NCBI RefSeq assembly: GCF_031157355.1
Contig: NZ_JAVIFT010000001.1
Location: forward strand, 186,001 to 250,000
Source of the DNA: Hyphomicrobium sp. LHD-15
GTDB taxonomy: Bacteria; Pseudomonadota; Alphaproteobacteria; Rhizobiales; Hyphomicrobiaceae
Length of the DNA stretch: 64,000 bases
Direction of reading: 5' to 3'
Shown here: one piece after another, positions 27,231 through 35,047 of the stretch
Layout of the letters: every line of letters starts with the position of its first letter
How positions within the stretch are numbered: position 1 is the first letter of the stretch
Notes under the pieces: model-generated
What the model was told of the DNA's origin: nothing
Databases searched by the model: none
Seen by the model: only the letters and a program-made list of their open reading frames with translations
Translations under genes and position numbers: made by a program

Positions 27231-28760
27231 CTATTTAACTGAGCCCATCAGCCCCCTGATCCACGGCGTCAGCGCAAAGAAGGCAAGCGCAGCGAGGCCG
27301 GCGAGACCTGCTTGCCACAGGAAGCTGCCGGCGAGCGCCTGTGGCTCGGCCGATTGGAAGCCTGTTGCGAACACGCCAGCGAGCTTGTTGCCGAGGGCGG
27401 CGCCCAGAAACCAGATGCCGAGCGCAAGGCCAACGGCACGCGCGGGCGCGAGGCGCGTCATGGTCGCGAGCCCGACCGGGCTCAGCAGCATCTCGCCGAC
27501 CGTCTGCAGAAAAAACAGCCCGACAAGCCACCACGGGCTCACGCGTCCTTCCGCGGCCTGGATCGACGCCGGTACCATCAGCACGAACGACAGCGCGAGA
27601 CACGCCAAGCCGAGGCCGAACTTCACCGGGCTCGACGGCTGGCGCTCCCCGAGCTTCATCCAGAGTGCTGCGAACAACGGCGCGAGCAGGATCACAAACA
27701 GAGAATTGAGCGACTGGAACCACGCCGACGGAAACGCAAAGCCGGCGATTTCGGATCGTGTGAGCTGGTCGGCGAACAGCGCGATGGTGACGCCTGCCTG
27801 CTCGAAGATGGCCCAGAAGATCATGGCACCGATCAACAGCACGAACATCGCGCCATAGCGTCTTTGCACGTCCTCCAGCGATAACGACAGCCAGAACGCA
27901 ATGGCGGCCGGCACCAGAACATAAGCCCAGCGCAGAAACTCGAAGCCCGCACGATCAGAGAGAAGGATCAGTGCCATCAGGGCCAACGTGCCGGCGGTTA
28001 CGGCGACGAGCGCGAGGATGGGGCTTGGCGTTTGCCGGTCATGCCCTTCGCTTTGCGGCGCAGCGGGGATGGTCTTTGGCAGCGTACGGTTAAAGGCCAG
28101 GATCAGCAGCCCGATCGTCATGCCCACACCGGCGGCTGCGAAGCCCCAGTGCCAGCTCGCGATCGGATCGAATCCGCGCTCCGCGAGCCAGCCTTTCATC
28201 GCCGGGCTCTGGGCCAGAAATCCGGTTACCAGCGGGGCCAAGAAGCCGCCGATGTTGATGCCCATGTAAAACAACGAGAAACCAGCGTCGCGGCGGGTAT
28301 CGTGCGGGCCGTATAGACTGCCGACGAGCGCGCTGATGTTCGGCTTGAAGAGGCCGGTTCCCAGCGCAACCAGGATCAGACCTGCGTAGAGGGTCCAGGG
28401 ATGGGCAATGGCGAGGGTGAAATGGCCGGCCGCAATCATCGCGCCGCCGATCAGCACCGCCGCCCGGGCGCCGAGGAGGGTATCGGCGGCGACACCGCCG
28501 GGGATCGACAACAGGTAAACGGCCATCGTGTAGTTGCCGTAAACCAGTGCAGCCTCGGCCGCCGGCATGCCCAGCCCGCCTTCGGCAGCGGGCGCCACCA
28601 TGAACAGCACCAGGAGGGCGCGCATCCCGTAGTAAGAAAACCGCTCCCACAGTTCGGCAAAGAAAAGTACGCCGAGCCCCTTCGGATGGCCGGCCAATCC
28701 CAGCACGGCCAAGACGCCGCCCGAAGGCGTCCCGGGCTCGATGTCTGCTTTCAGATTCAT
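27231..28760 (-). CDS. POT family proton-coupled di/tripeptide transporter
   Basis: A 509-residue inner-membrane protein with about 14 hydrophobic segments. The ExxER proton-coupling motif is present as ELWERFSYYGM near residue 36, and GTGLFKPNISALVG and FYMGINIGGFLAPLV match the PTR2 signatures. The family imports small peptides with protons. The nearby oligopeptidase-type metabolism is not linked in an operon here. The ATG at 28760 lacks a strong ribosome binding site but is followed directly by the conserved region. Confidence 0.93.
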   Translation of the reverse strand: MNLKADIEPGTPSGGVLAVLGLAGHPKGLGVLFFAELWERFSYYGMRALLVLFMVAPAAEGGLGMPAAEAALVYGNYTMAVYLLSIPGGVAADTLLGARAAVLIGGAMIAAGHFTLAIAHPWTLYAGLILVALGTGLFKPNISALVGSLYGPHDTRRDAGFSLFYMGINIGGFLAPLVTGFLAQSPAMKGWLAERGFDPIASWHWGFAAAGVGMTIGLLILAFNRTLPKTIPAAPQSEGHDRQTPSPILALVAVTAGTLALMALILLSDRAGFEFLRWAYVLVPAAIAFWLSLSLEDVQRRYGAMFVLLIGAMIFWAIFEQAGVTIALFADQLTRSEIAGFAFPSAWFQSLNSLFVILLAPLFAALWMKLGERQPSSPVKFGLGLACLALSFVLMVPASIQAAEGRVSPWWLVGLFFLQTVGEMLLSPVGLATMTRLAPARAVGLALGIWFLGAALGNKLAGVFATGFQSAEPQALAGSFLWQAGLAGLAALAFFALTPWIRGLMGSVK

Positions 28761-29119
28761 GGCGGAAGTGTCTGCGAGAGATCCGCGGCCTTCAAGGCTA
28801 ACTTCCGGCCTCCGAGCGCCTATGTCTTAGGCACAAGATCGTTGTGCAGTTGCGAACGCGGCACGCCCGTCCGGCTGTCCCCCACATCGTGCGTCTGCAG
28901 ATGTTCGATCCCGGCTTATTCTTTTCACAATCAAAGAGCTAATAAACCGGTGTCTCTAAGCTGACCGTGATCACGACAACGCGACGGGAAACTAGGACCT
29001 TTGGCGTATAGACGTTCGTCGTGCGCCTCTCTAATTAAACTGCACCCTAGTCAGATAAAAAAGAACCAGGCCGCCTTCCGCGCGCACCTGGATGATCCGT
29101 ACCCCCAAGGAGGATGCCC
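28761..29119. other. Divergent promoter region of POT transporter and aldehyde dehydrogenase
   Basis: About 360 bases with no gene. It contains the ribosome binding site AAGGAGG at 29108-29113. No sigma-54 element or clear operator was found by eye. Confidence 0.5.
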
Positions 29120-30640
29120 ATGATTCAACAGGCATTGAACGAGCTTTCTCAGCAGATCCGTATCCGCCCCCGCTATGACAACTTCATCGGCGGCCAGTGG
29201 GTGGCTCCGGTCAAAGGCCAGTATTTCACCAACCTCACGCCGGTCACCGGCAAGCCGCTGTGCGACATCGCCCGCTCGTCGGCCGAGGACATCGAGCTTG
29301 CGCTCGACGCCGCCCACAAGATCAGAGACACGTGGGGCAAGACCGCTCCCGCCGAGCGCGCGCGCATCCTCAACAAGGTCGCCGACAAGATGGAGAGCAA
29401 CCTCAAGCTGCTCGCCATGGTCGAGACGCTCGACAACGGCAAGCCGATCCGCGAAACGACCGCTGCCGACCTTCCGCTCGCCATCGATCACTTCCGCTAT
29501 TTCGCAGGCTGCCTGCGCGCTCAGGAAGGCTCGATCGCAGAAATCGATCACGACACCGTCGCCTATCACTTCCATGAGCCGCTCGGCGTCGTCGGCCAGA
29601 TCATTCCCTGGAACTTCCCGCTGCTGATGGCCTGCTGGAAGCTGGCTCCCGCTCTCGCCGCCGGCAACTGCGTGGTGCTGAAGCCCGCCGAGCAGACGCC
29701 CATGAGCATCATGGTGCTGATGGATCTCATCGGCGACATCCTGCCCGCAGGTGTGCTCAACGTCGTCAACGGCTTCGGCGTCGAAGCCGGCAAGCCGCTC
29801 GCCCAGAACAAGCGCATCGCCAAGATCGCGTTCACCGGCGAGACGACGACCGGCCGTCTCATCATGCAGTACGCCTCCGAGAACATTATCCCCTGCACGC
29901 TCGAACTCGGCGGCAAGAGCCCGAACATCTTCTTCGAAGACGTGGCCGACGCCGACGACGAGTTCTTCGACAAGGCGCTCGAAGGCTTCGCGATGTTCGC
30001 GCTGAACCAGGGCGAGGTTTGCACCTGTCCGTCGCGCGCTCTGGTGCACGAGAAGATCTACGACCGCTTCATCGAGCGTGCTGTCGCCCGCGTGCAGAAG
30101 ATCAAGCAGGGTCATCCGCTCGATGCCTCGACCATGATCGGCGCGCAGGCCTCGAACGACCAGCTCGAGAAGATCCTGTCCTACATCCAGATCGGCCGTG
30201 ACGAAGGCGCCAAGGTTCTGACCGGCGGCGAGCGGGCGATCATCGAAGGCGAGACCGCGGAAGGCTACTACGTCAAGCCGACCATCCTCGCCGGCAACAA
30301 CAAGATGCGCGTGTTCCAGGAAGAGATCTTCGGACCGGTCGTCTCGGTGACCACGTTCAAGACCGACGAGGAAGCGCTCGCCATCGCCAACGACACGCTC
30401 TATGGCCTCGGCTCCGGCGTGTGGACCCGCAACGGCACCCGCGCCTATCGCTTCGGCCGCGCCATCCAGGCCGGTCGCGTGTGGACCAACTGCTACCACC
30501 TCTATCCGGCGCACGCCGCGTTCGGTGGCTACAAGCAGTCGGGTATCGGTCGCGAAACCCACAAGATGATGCTCGATCACTACCAGCAGACCAAGAACAT
30601 GCTGGTTTCCTACAGCCCGAAGGCTCTCGGCTTCTTCTAG
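29120..30640 (+). CDS. NAD-dependent aldehyde dehydrogenase (acetaldehyde type)
   Basis: A 506-residue soluble enzyme oxidising short aldehydes to acids with NAD. Visible are [20 protein letters not shown] (cofactor site), the catalytic glutamate in [10 protein letters not shown], and the catalytic cysteine in [11 protein letters not shown]. This fits the ExaC/AldA group, commonly next to a DUF779 gene, as here. The start is placed at the ATG at 29120 because the ATG at 29114 abuts the AAGGAGG ribosome binding site with no spacing, while 29120 is six bases away. It may serve alcohol oxidation together with the downstream genes. Confidence 0.95.
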   Translation: MIQQALNELSQQIRIRPRYDNFIGGQWVAPVKGQYFTNLTPVTGKPLCDIARSSAEDIELALDAAHKIRDTWGKTAPAERARILNKVADKMESNLKLLAMVETLDNGKPIRETTAADLPLAIDHFRYFAGCLRAQEGSIAEIDHDTVAYHFHEPLGVVGQIIPWNFPLLMACWKLAPALAAGNCVVLKPAEQTPMSIMVLMDLIGDILPAGVLNVVNGFGVEAGKPLAQNKRIAKIAFTGETTTGRLIMQYASENIIPCTLELGGKSPNIFFEDVADADDEFFDKALEGFAMFALNQGEVCTCPSRALVHEKIYDRFIERAVARVQKIKQGHPLDASTMIGAQASNDQLEKILSYIQIGRDEGAKVLTGGERAIIEGETAEGYYVKPTILAGNNKMRVFQEEIFGPVVSVTTFKTDEEALAIANDTLYGLGSGVWTRNGTRAYRFGRAIQAGRVWTNCYHLYPAHAAFGGYKQSGIGRETHKMMLDHYQQTKNMLVSYSPKALGFF

Positions 30641-30677
30641 GGCCCGGCCAGGTCCTAGAAGCAGGTTCCCACCTTGC

Positions 30678-30705
30678 AGCAGCGCGGCCGAAAGGCCGCG
30701 CTGCT
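30678..30705 (+). other. 12-bp hairpin with GAAA tetraloop in the aldehyde dehydrogenase transcript
   Basis: AGCAGCGCGGCC and GGCCGCGCTGCT are perfectly complementary around a GAAA loop, a very stable RNA hairpin. There is no T tract after it. It lies 38 bases after the dehydrogenase stop and 50 bases before the DUF779 start, so it could protect the upstream message or reduce read-through. Confidence 0.7.
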
Positions 30706-30754
30706 TGCACATCGGGTCCATTTCAATCAACCCTTTCGAGGATCGGCGTCCAGC

Positions 30755-31153
30755 ATGCCCACTGTCATGGCGACGCCCCAGGCGCGCGCGCTCATTGAAG
30801 AACTCAAAAGCGAGCACGGGACGCTCTGCATTCACGCTTCGGGCAGCTACGGCGTGACGGTGATCTGTTTGAAGGCGCGCGAGCTCAGAATCGGGGCGCG
30901 CGACGAGCTGATCGGCACGGTCGAAGAGGTGCCGGTGTTCCTGATGACGAGCGAGATCGAATACTGGCGCGGCAGCGTGATGATCCTCGACGTCGGGCAC
31001 GGGATCGGACCTGGATTTTCGCTCGAGGGGCCGCGGGGCGTGCATTTCACACTGCGCAAGCGCGCCAGTCCGACTAAGCGCGTATGGGATGCCAACGCCA
31101 TCCTGGCGGCCGGCGCACCGCCGTCGCTTCCCTTTCCGGAGACCGAGACATGA
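30755..31153 (+). CDS. DUF779 family protein lacking the cysteine motif
   Basis: A 132-residue soluble protein. It aligns by eye with the DUF779 protein at 31922-32320: IEELKSEHGTLCIHASG against IAKLVALHGPLMFHQSG, EIEYWRGSVMILDVGHGIGPGFSLEGPRG against the equivalent segment. The usual GGCCDGSAPMC metal-like cysteine cluster is replaced by SYGVTVICLK here, so a ligand site is probably lost. DUF779 genes typically accompany acetaldehyde dehydrogenases; their function is unknown. ATG at 30755 follows GAGGA by about 15 bases. Its stop overlaps the next start (ATGA at 31150). Confidence 0.75.
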   Translation: MPTVMATPQARALIEELKSEHGTLCIHASGSYGVTVICLKARELRIGARDELIGTVEEVPVFLMTSEIEYWRGSVMILDVGHGIGPGFSLEGPRGVHFTLRKRASPTKRVWDANAILAAGAPPSLPFPETET

Positions 31154-31752
31154 CCGACGCACGCCCCACTCTCCGCTCTCTGCTGGCCTTGCCCGACGCG
31201 CCAGCACCGCTCTCAAAATCCGCGCTGGTGCTGATCGATTGCCAGAACACCTATCGCGAAGGGATCATGCAGCTCGAGGGCGTCGAGCCTGCGCTCAAGG
31301 AGTGCGCCAAGCTGCTCAAGCGGGCGCGAGACGCCGGCGCGCCGGTCATTCACATCCAGCATGACGCCGGCCCCGGCAGCCCCTACGACGTGCGCGCGCC
31401 GATCGGCACCATCGCCGACGTGGTCGCGCCAGCGGCGGGCGAGAAGGTCATCACCAAGGCCTTCCCCTCGTCGTTCGAGCAGACCGATCTCGACGCGGAA
31501 TTGAAGCGGCTCGGCGTCAGCGATCTTGTGATCGCGGGCTTCATGACCCACGTATGTGTGAACTCGACGGCGCGTGCCGCATTCAACCACGGCTACCGCA
31601 CGACGGTGGTCGGCAATGCGACGGCGACGCGGGCGCTGCCCAATCCGCTGGGCGGCGCTCTGCCGGCGGAGGCCGTGCACAACGGCGCGCTTGCGGCGTT
31701 GGCGGACATCTTCGCAATCGTGGTACCGTCCGAGGACAAGGTTCCGGCGTAG
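31150..31752 (+). CDS. Cysteine hydrolase, isochorismatase family
   Basis: A 200-residue enzyme of the isochorismatase-like superfamily. The catalytic triad is readable: Asp in ALVLIDCQNTY, Lys in VITKAFPSSF, and Cys in GFMTHVCVNSTARAAF. Members hydrolyse isochorismate, nicotinamide or other amides; the substrate here cannot be told. Its start overlaps the DUF779-like stop by four bases, so the two are translationally coupled and belong to the aldehyde dehydrogenase transcript. Confidence 0.9.
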   Translation: MTDARPTLRSLLALPDAPAPLSKSALVLIDCQNTYREGIMQLEGVEPALKECAKLLKRARDAGAPVIHIQHDAGPGSPYDVRAPIGTIADVVAPAAGEKVITKAFPSSFEQTDLDAELKRLGVSDLVIAGFMTHVCVNSTARAAFNHGYRTTVVGNATATRALPNPLGGALPAEAVHNGALAALADIFAIVVPSEDKVPA

Positions 31753-31783
31753 GTCGGATTTGCAGGTCTTCGCAGAAGGGCCA

Positions 31784-31822
31784 AGAGCCGTTCCGATTTT
31801 GGTGGAATTGGGGAACGGCTCT
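31784..31822. repeat. CTAG-ended palindromic hairpin, short family member
   Basis: AGAGCCGTTCC and GGAACGGCTCT pair perfectly over 11 bp, followed by AGGGTTTTGG. The core AGAGC..GTTCCGAT..GGAAT..GCTCTAG is shared with the left half of the element at 55234-55360, so they belong to one intergenic palindrome family. It lies between the cysteine hydrolase and the second DUF779 gene and could end transcription there. Confidence 0.7.
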
Positions 31823-31921
31823 AGGGTTTTGGATTATCTTGCTTCTCGTCGGACACTTTTGCTTGCACGGCTCCGCCGTGACCGCTTCACAGTTTTCCGG
31901 AAGCACTCTTGGGAGGTCGAT

Positions 31922-32320
31922 GTGGTCGAACGTGTTACGGCAACGCCGGAAACCGAAGCCATGATTGCGAAGCTCGTGGCTCTCCATGGGCCGCTGATGT
32001 TCCATCAATCGGGCGGATGCTGCGACGGCAGCGCGCCGATGTGCTACCCGCGGCGCGAGTTCAAGGTCGGCGCGCAGGACGTCTATCTGGGCGAGATCGG
32101 CGGGCAGCCGTTCTACATGGGCGCGGCCCAGTTCGATTACTGGCAGCAGACGCATCTCATCATCGACGTGGTGCCGGGGCGCGGCTCCGGCTTTTCGCTC
32201 GAAGCGCCGGAAGGCGTGCGCTTCCTCACGCGGTCACGCGTTTACACCGAAGCGGAGTACGAGGAGCTGGACAAGATCGGCCCACCGCCGACGGGTGTCG
32301 AGCGCCAGCCCGCGGCTTAG
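31922..32320 (+). CDS. DUF779 family protein (canonical)
   Basis: A 132-residue soluble protein with the DUF779 pattern: MIAKLVALHGPLMFHQSGGC, then CCDGSAPMCYPRREFKVG with three cysteines, and FSLEAPEGVRFLTRSR at the end. The cysteine cluster suggests metal or redox function; the family role is unknown but it accompanies aldehyde dehydrogenases. The start is taken as GTG at 31922, five bases after GGGAGG; the frame is open further upstream through a hairpin repeat, which is unlikely to be coding. Its stop overlaps that of the convergent gene. Confidence 0.85.
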   Translation: MVERVTATPETEAMIAKLVALHGPLMFHQSGGCCDGSAPMCYPRREFKVGAQDVYLGEIGGQPFYMGAAQFDYWQQTHLIIDVVPGRGSGFSLEAPEGVRFLTRSRVYTEAEYEELDKIGPPPTGVERQPAA

Positions 32321-32655
32321 GCAGGTTTCGGAACCACACTCAGCATCAGTGCGCCATAGCCAAGCGCGAAGGCGAGAAAGCTCCACCGGGCTGTGGCTAG
32401 GACGGGGCGCTGGAAGATAATTGCGTTCTCCTCGTTCGCCAGCTTCGGCACGACGAGAAGAAACAAGTAGGTCATCATCACTGAAGACAGAATCCAACAG
32501 CCGATTCCGGCCCAGAACAACCATGTCGTGATGGGAACGACCTCTCCCCGGACGACCCAGTTCGCCACCAGAAAAATTCCGGACACGTTGATCGCGAAGA
32601 GTGTCCGGTAAGTCGACAGAAGCTCTTTTGCCGACTCCTTGTTTCCGTCCTTCAT
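32317..32655 (-). CDS. Small three-helix membrane protein, unknown
   Basis: A 112-residue protein with three transmembrane segments (about residues 19-36, 43-68 and 86-106) and charged loops. No family is recognised. Its ATG follows the stop of the upstream gene by three bases, so the two are an operon and probably translationally coupled. Base composition is lower in GC than the surroundings, which hints at transfer. Confidence 0.65.
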   Translation of the reverse strand: MKDGNKESAKELLSTYRTLFAINVSGIFLVANWVVRGEVVPITTWLFWAGIGCWILSSVMMTYLFLLVVPKLANEENAIIFQRPVLATARWSFLAFALGYGALMLSVVPKPA

Positions 32656-32658
32656 GGC

Positions 32659-33171
32659 TCAATCGTCCGTATCCTCAGGACCAAGCAAGAGGAGATACGG
32701 CGTCCAGTCGTGAGACGCCCGCTTGCGTTGGGCTTTCGCGGATCTTGGCGCGATGGCGCGCAGGATGTGGCGTGTGTGCTCGGCGTCGATGAGGGCCTCC
32801 GGCAGAACGTGAAAATGAGCGACCGACGCCGTGCAGGGAATTGCACACTTGCCGAGAAGAAGATTCTCGCGTTCGGCAATACGGCTCGAAAAATGGCCCA
32901 ACGCCATAAAAAACAGGCTCGAAACGCTTTCGATCGTCCAGCTGTAATTGTCTTGGGCGGTTTTGGGGCACTCCAACGTTTGCAGGCGCTGGTCCAGTGC
33001 AAGCTGATAATGCCGACAAACGAGCTCAATAAGCCGGTTCAACCGACGCGAAAACTCATCACACTGAGTAGCCCCGGACGCCTCGATCCTGAAGCCTCGC
33101 AAGCTGCCGAGCACGTTCTTGGATACGCTGTCGAGTATGAGCAAGGCTCTCCCCCGATTGAATGTCCCCAT
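32659..33171 (-). CDS. Hypothetical cytosolic protein, partner of the small membrane protein
   Basis: A 170-residue soluble protein, largely helical, with scattered cysteines (CDEFSRRLNRLIELVCRHY, LECPKTAQDN, KCAIPCTASV). I recognise no domain. The start is the ATG at 33171; an adjacent TTG at 33174 is also possible and no ribosome binding site is seen. The upstream sequence (33172-33240) is markedly AT-rich. Together with the downstream membrane protein it makes a compact two-gene unit of unknown function. Confidence 0.6.
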   Translation of the reverse strand: MGTFNRGRALLILDSVSKNVLGSLRGFRIEASGATQCDEFSRRLNRLIELVCRHYQLALDQRLQTLECPKTAQDNYSWTIESVSSLFFMALGHFSSRIAERENLLLGKCAIPCTASVAHFHVLPEALIDAEHTRHILRAIAPRSAKAQRKRASHDWTPYLLLLGPEDTDD

Positions 33172-33259
33172 CAATCGAAGGTAGTGCAGAATTTATATTA
33201 TCGCAATCTAAAATTGTGCAAAAGGCAGCCGCTTCCCGTGTACCGGGAGGATGGAAGGC

Positions 33260-33733
33260 TCACTTCTTTGGGGTGACGATCAGCTCGGAGACCATGGTCG
33301 GCAGATGGGCCGAGCAGATGATGCTGTGACGGCCGGGCTTGTCGGCCGTAAATGTCACCGTGTTGACGTGGCCGCGCTTCAGCTCGAACGCTTGCCCGTA
33401 GGCCTCGATCGTGATCGGGTGGTTTGCGCCGTTGATGCCGACAAACTCCAGCGTCACCTCGTCGCCTTCGTCAACGAAGATCTGGCGCGGCTCGAATACG
33501 TAAACCGCGACCTCCCACCGCCCCTTGTCGTCCGGCTTCTTCAGAACGAAGCCGCCTCCTTCGGGCAGCGGCGTGGTCGGGAACGGCTCCTTGTCGACGG
33601 TGACGCCGCCCTTCGGCTCGACGGCGGTCACGACGATCTTGCGCTTCTCGGCGTGTGCGCCGGCTACAGGCAAAAGGAGCGTGAAAGCTCCGAGCGCGGA
33701 TGCAAGAACGACGCGCGAGACAGCAGCGATCAT
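33260..33733 (-). CDS. Periplasmic cupredoxin-like protein
   Basis: A 157-residue protein with a signal peptide (about 1-28, ending AHA-EK). The mature part has a cupredoxin fold with a complete type I copper site: His in GANHPITIEA and Cys, His and Met in IICSAHLPTM. Such proteins carry electrons in the periplasm or bind copper. No oxidase lies beside it. The ATG at 33733 is used because GGAGG lies five bases upstream and it gives a proper signal peptide. It is followed by the formate dehydrogenase operon on the same strand, but 110 bases downstream, with no clear link. Confidence 0.85.
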   Translation of the reverse strand: MIAAVSRVVLASALGAFTLLLPVAGAHAEKRKIVVTAVEPKGGVTVDKEPFPTTPLPEGGGFVLKKPDDKGRWEVAVYVFEPRQIFVDEGDEVTLEFVGINGANHPITIEAYGQAFELKRGHVNTVTFTADKPGRHSIICSAHLPTMVSELIVTPKK

Positions 33734-33845
33734 GATGACCTCCAACAGTTTCTCGCACTGTCGGACAGGCGGATGCGGAGCGTCAACGCTCACCCGTACT
33801 TAGGGATGCGCGGTTGTCCCGTCAGATTGCCGTGAGCAATTCGCT

Positions 33846-34208
33846 TTAGCGGCGAGCACTCTTGCCGTTGCTACCGGCCTTCGCCTTCGGCTGCTGGGCA
33901 GGTTGCTGCGCGGCGGCCTTCTTAGGCTCTCCGCCCTGCGAGGCCGCCTGGGCCGCGGCCAGCGCTTCCGCGGCCGTCGACTTGCCGTGCATCGCCGTTT
34001 TCAGCGACTGCAGCGCCTTCAACGTCAGTGGGGTCAGCCCTTCGCCGCCTTCATCCAGGTACGCGAAGATCTGCTTCTTCATGCGCGGTTCCCAGAACTT
34101 CTTGACGTGGTCGGCGATGCCCGCGACCGCACGCTCCTCACCCTGGGCCGAGAAGAACTTGCCGATCTGATTGGCCATGCGAACCAGCGTGTCGTTAGGG
34201 GAGTGCAT
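33846..34208 (-). CDS. fdsD: Formate dehydrogenase delta subunit
   Basis: A 120-residue protein. The N-terminal ~75 residues match FdsD (LVRMANQIGKFFSAQGEERA, IADHVKKFWEPRMKKQI), a small subunit needed for assembly or activity of the soluble NAD-dependent formate dehydrogenase. The C-terminal ~45 residues are an Ala/Gln/Lys-rich extension absent from typical family members. Its ATG at 34208 overlaps the end of fdhD by 14 bases, so it is the last gene of the fds operon. A longer frame to 34667 is the shadow of fdhD. Confidence 0.9.
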   Translation of the reverse strand: MHSPNDTLVRMANQIGKFFSAQGEERAVAGIADHVKKFWEPRMKKQIFAYLDEGGEGLTPLTLKALQSLKTAMHGKSTAAEALAAAQAASQGGEPKKAAAQQPAQQPKAKAGSNGKSARR

Positions 34209-35043
34209 GGGCGGGAGCCTCTTCGCGTTTCTCTTCGGCCGATTGCGCGGCAATGCGGTTCGGGTGGGTGAAAATTTCAAAGGCGTCGGGACGCGCGATG
34301 GCAACCAGCGTGATGCCCGCCGTCTCGGCGACGCGGAGCGCCAGCGCGGTCGGCGCGGACACGGCGACGATGATCTCGACGCCGAGGGCCGCCGCCTTCT
34401 GGACCATCTCGACCGAAACGCGGCTGGTGAGAACAAGGAAGCCCTTGGCGGGATCGAGCCCTGCGGTCGCAACCGCGCCGACGAGCTTGTCGAGCGCGTT
34501 GTGGCGGCCAACATCCTCGCGCAGGAACGCGATCGTGCCGGTGGTGGCATTCCAGAATGCCGCCGCGTGCACGGCCCGCGTCGCGACGTTGAGCATTTGC
34601 GCGGCTGGCATGGCCGCGAGCGCTTTCTGGATTTCCTCGGGCGTGGTCGTTGCCGATGCGCCGACACGGCGCGGCTCTGGAACCGCGGCGTCTAGGCTGT
34701 CGACGCCACATAGACCGCAAGCGGTCGGGCCGGTGATACGGCGGCGGCGCTCGACGTGCTTGCGCCCGCTCTGGGGCGTGAGCCACATGCGGGCTTCAAG
34801 CCCCTTCTCGTGCTCGACGATCTCGAGCTCGCTGATCTCGGAGCGAGAGGCGACGATGCCCTCCGTCAGCGAGAAGCCGACGGCAAAGTCTTCGAGATCC
34901 GCAGGAGTCGCCATCATGACGGCGTGGGTCGAGCCGTCATAGACGAGCGCGACCGGCACCTCCTCGGGGATGAGACGGCTCGTTTCCTCGACGCGGGTCT
35001 TAGACACCCGGCGCGAAGCAACGCGCAGAGATGCCTCCGTCAT
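34195..35043 (-). CDS. fdhD: FdhD sulfurtransferase for formate dehydrogenase
   Basis: A 282-residue cytosolic protein that carries sulfur from a cysteine desulfurase to the molybdenum cofactor, which formate dehydrogenase needs for activity. The key pair lies in TACGLCGVDS (Cys109 and Cys112), and further family motifs are FAVGFSLTEGIV and FLREDVGRHNALDKLVG. It lies four bases after fdsA and overlaps fdsD, as in other fds operons. The ATG at 35043 begins the conserved region after a short basic tail. Confidence 0.95.
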   Translation of the reverse strand: MTEASLRVASRRVSKTRVEETSRLIPEEVPVALVYDGSTHAVMMATPADLEDFAVGFSLTEGIVASRSEISELEIVEHEKGLEARMWLTPQSGRKHVERRRRITGPTACGLCGVDSLDAAVPEPRRVGASATTTPEEIQKALAAMPAAQMLNVATRAVHAAAFWNATTGTIAFLREDVGRHNALDKLVGAVATAGLDPAKGFLVLTSRVSVEMVQKAAALGVEIIVAVSAPTALALRVAETAGITLVAIARPDAFEIFTHPNRIAAQSAEEKREEAPAHALP

Positions 35044-35047
35044 GCCC

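Noticed and set aside
29114-29116. ATG at 29114 as the start of aldehyde dehydrogenase
   Set aside because: It touches the AAGGAGG ribosome binding site; the ATG at 29120 has proper spacing.
29051-31216. A 721-codon minus-strand open frame opposite the aldehyde dehydrogenase
   Set aside because: Complement of a highly conserved enzyme; composition is typical of a GC-rich shadow frame.
34209-34667. An N-terminal extension of fdsD inside fdhD
   Set aside because: The extension is Arg/Ser/Pro-rich out-of-frame fdhD sequence; the conserved FdsD region starts at 34208.
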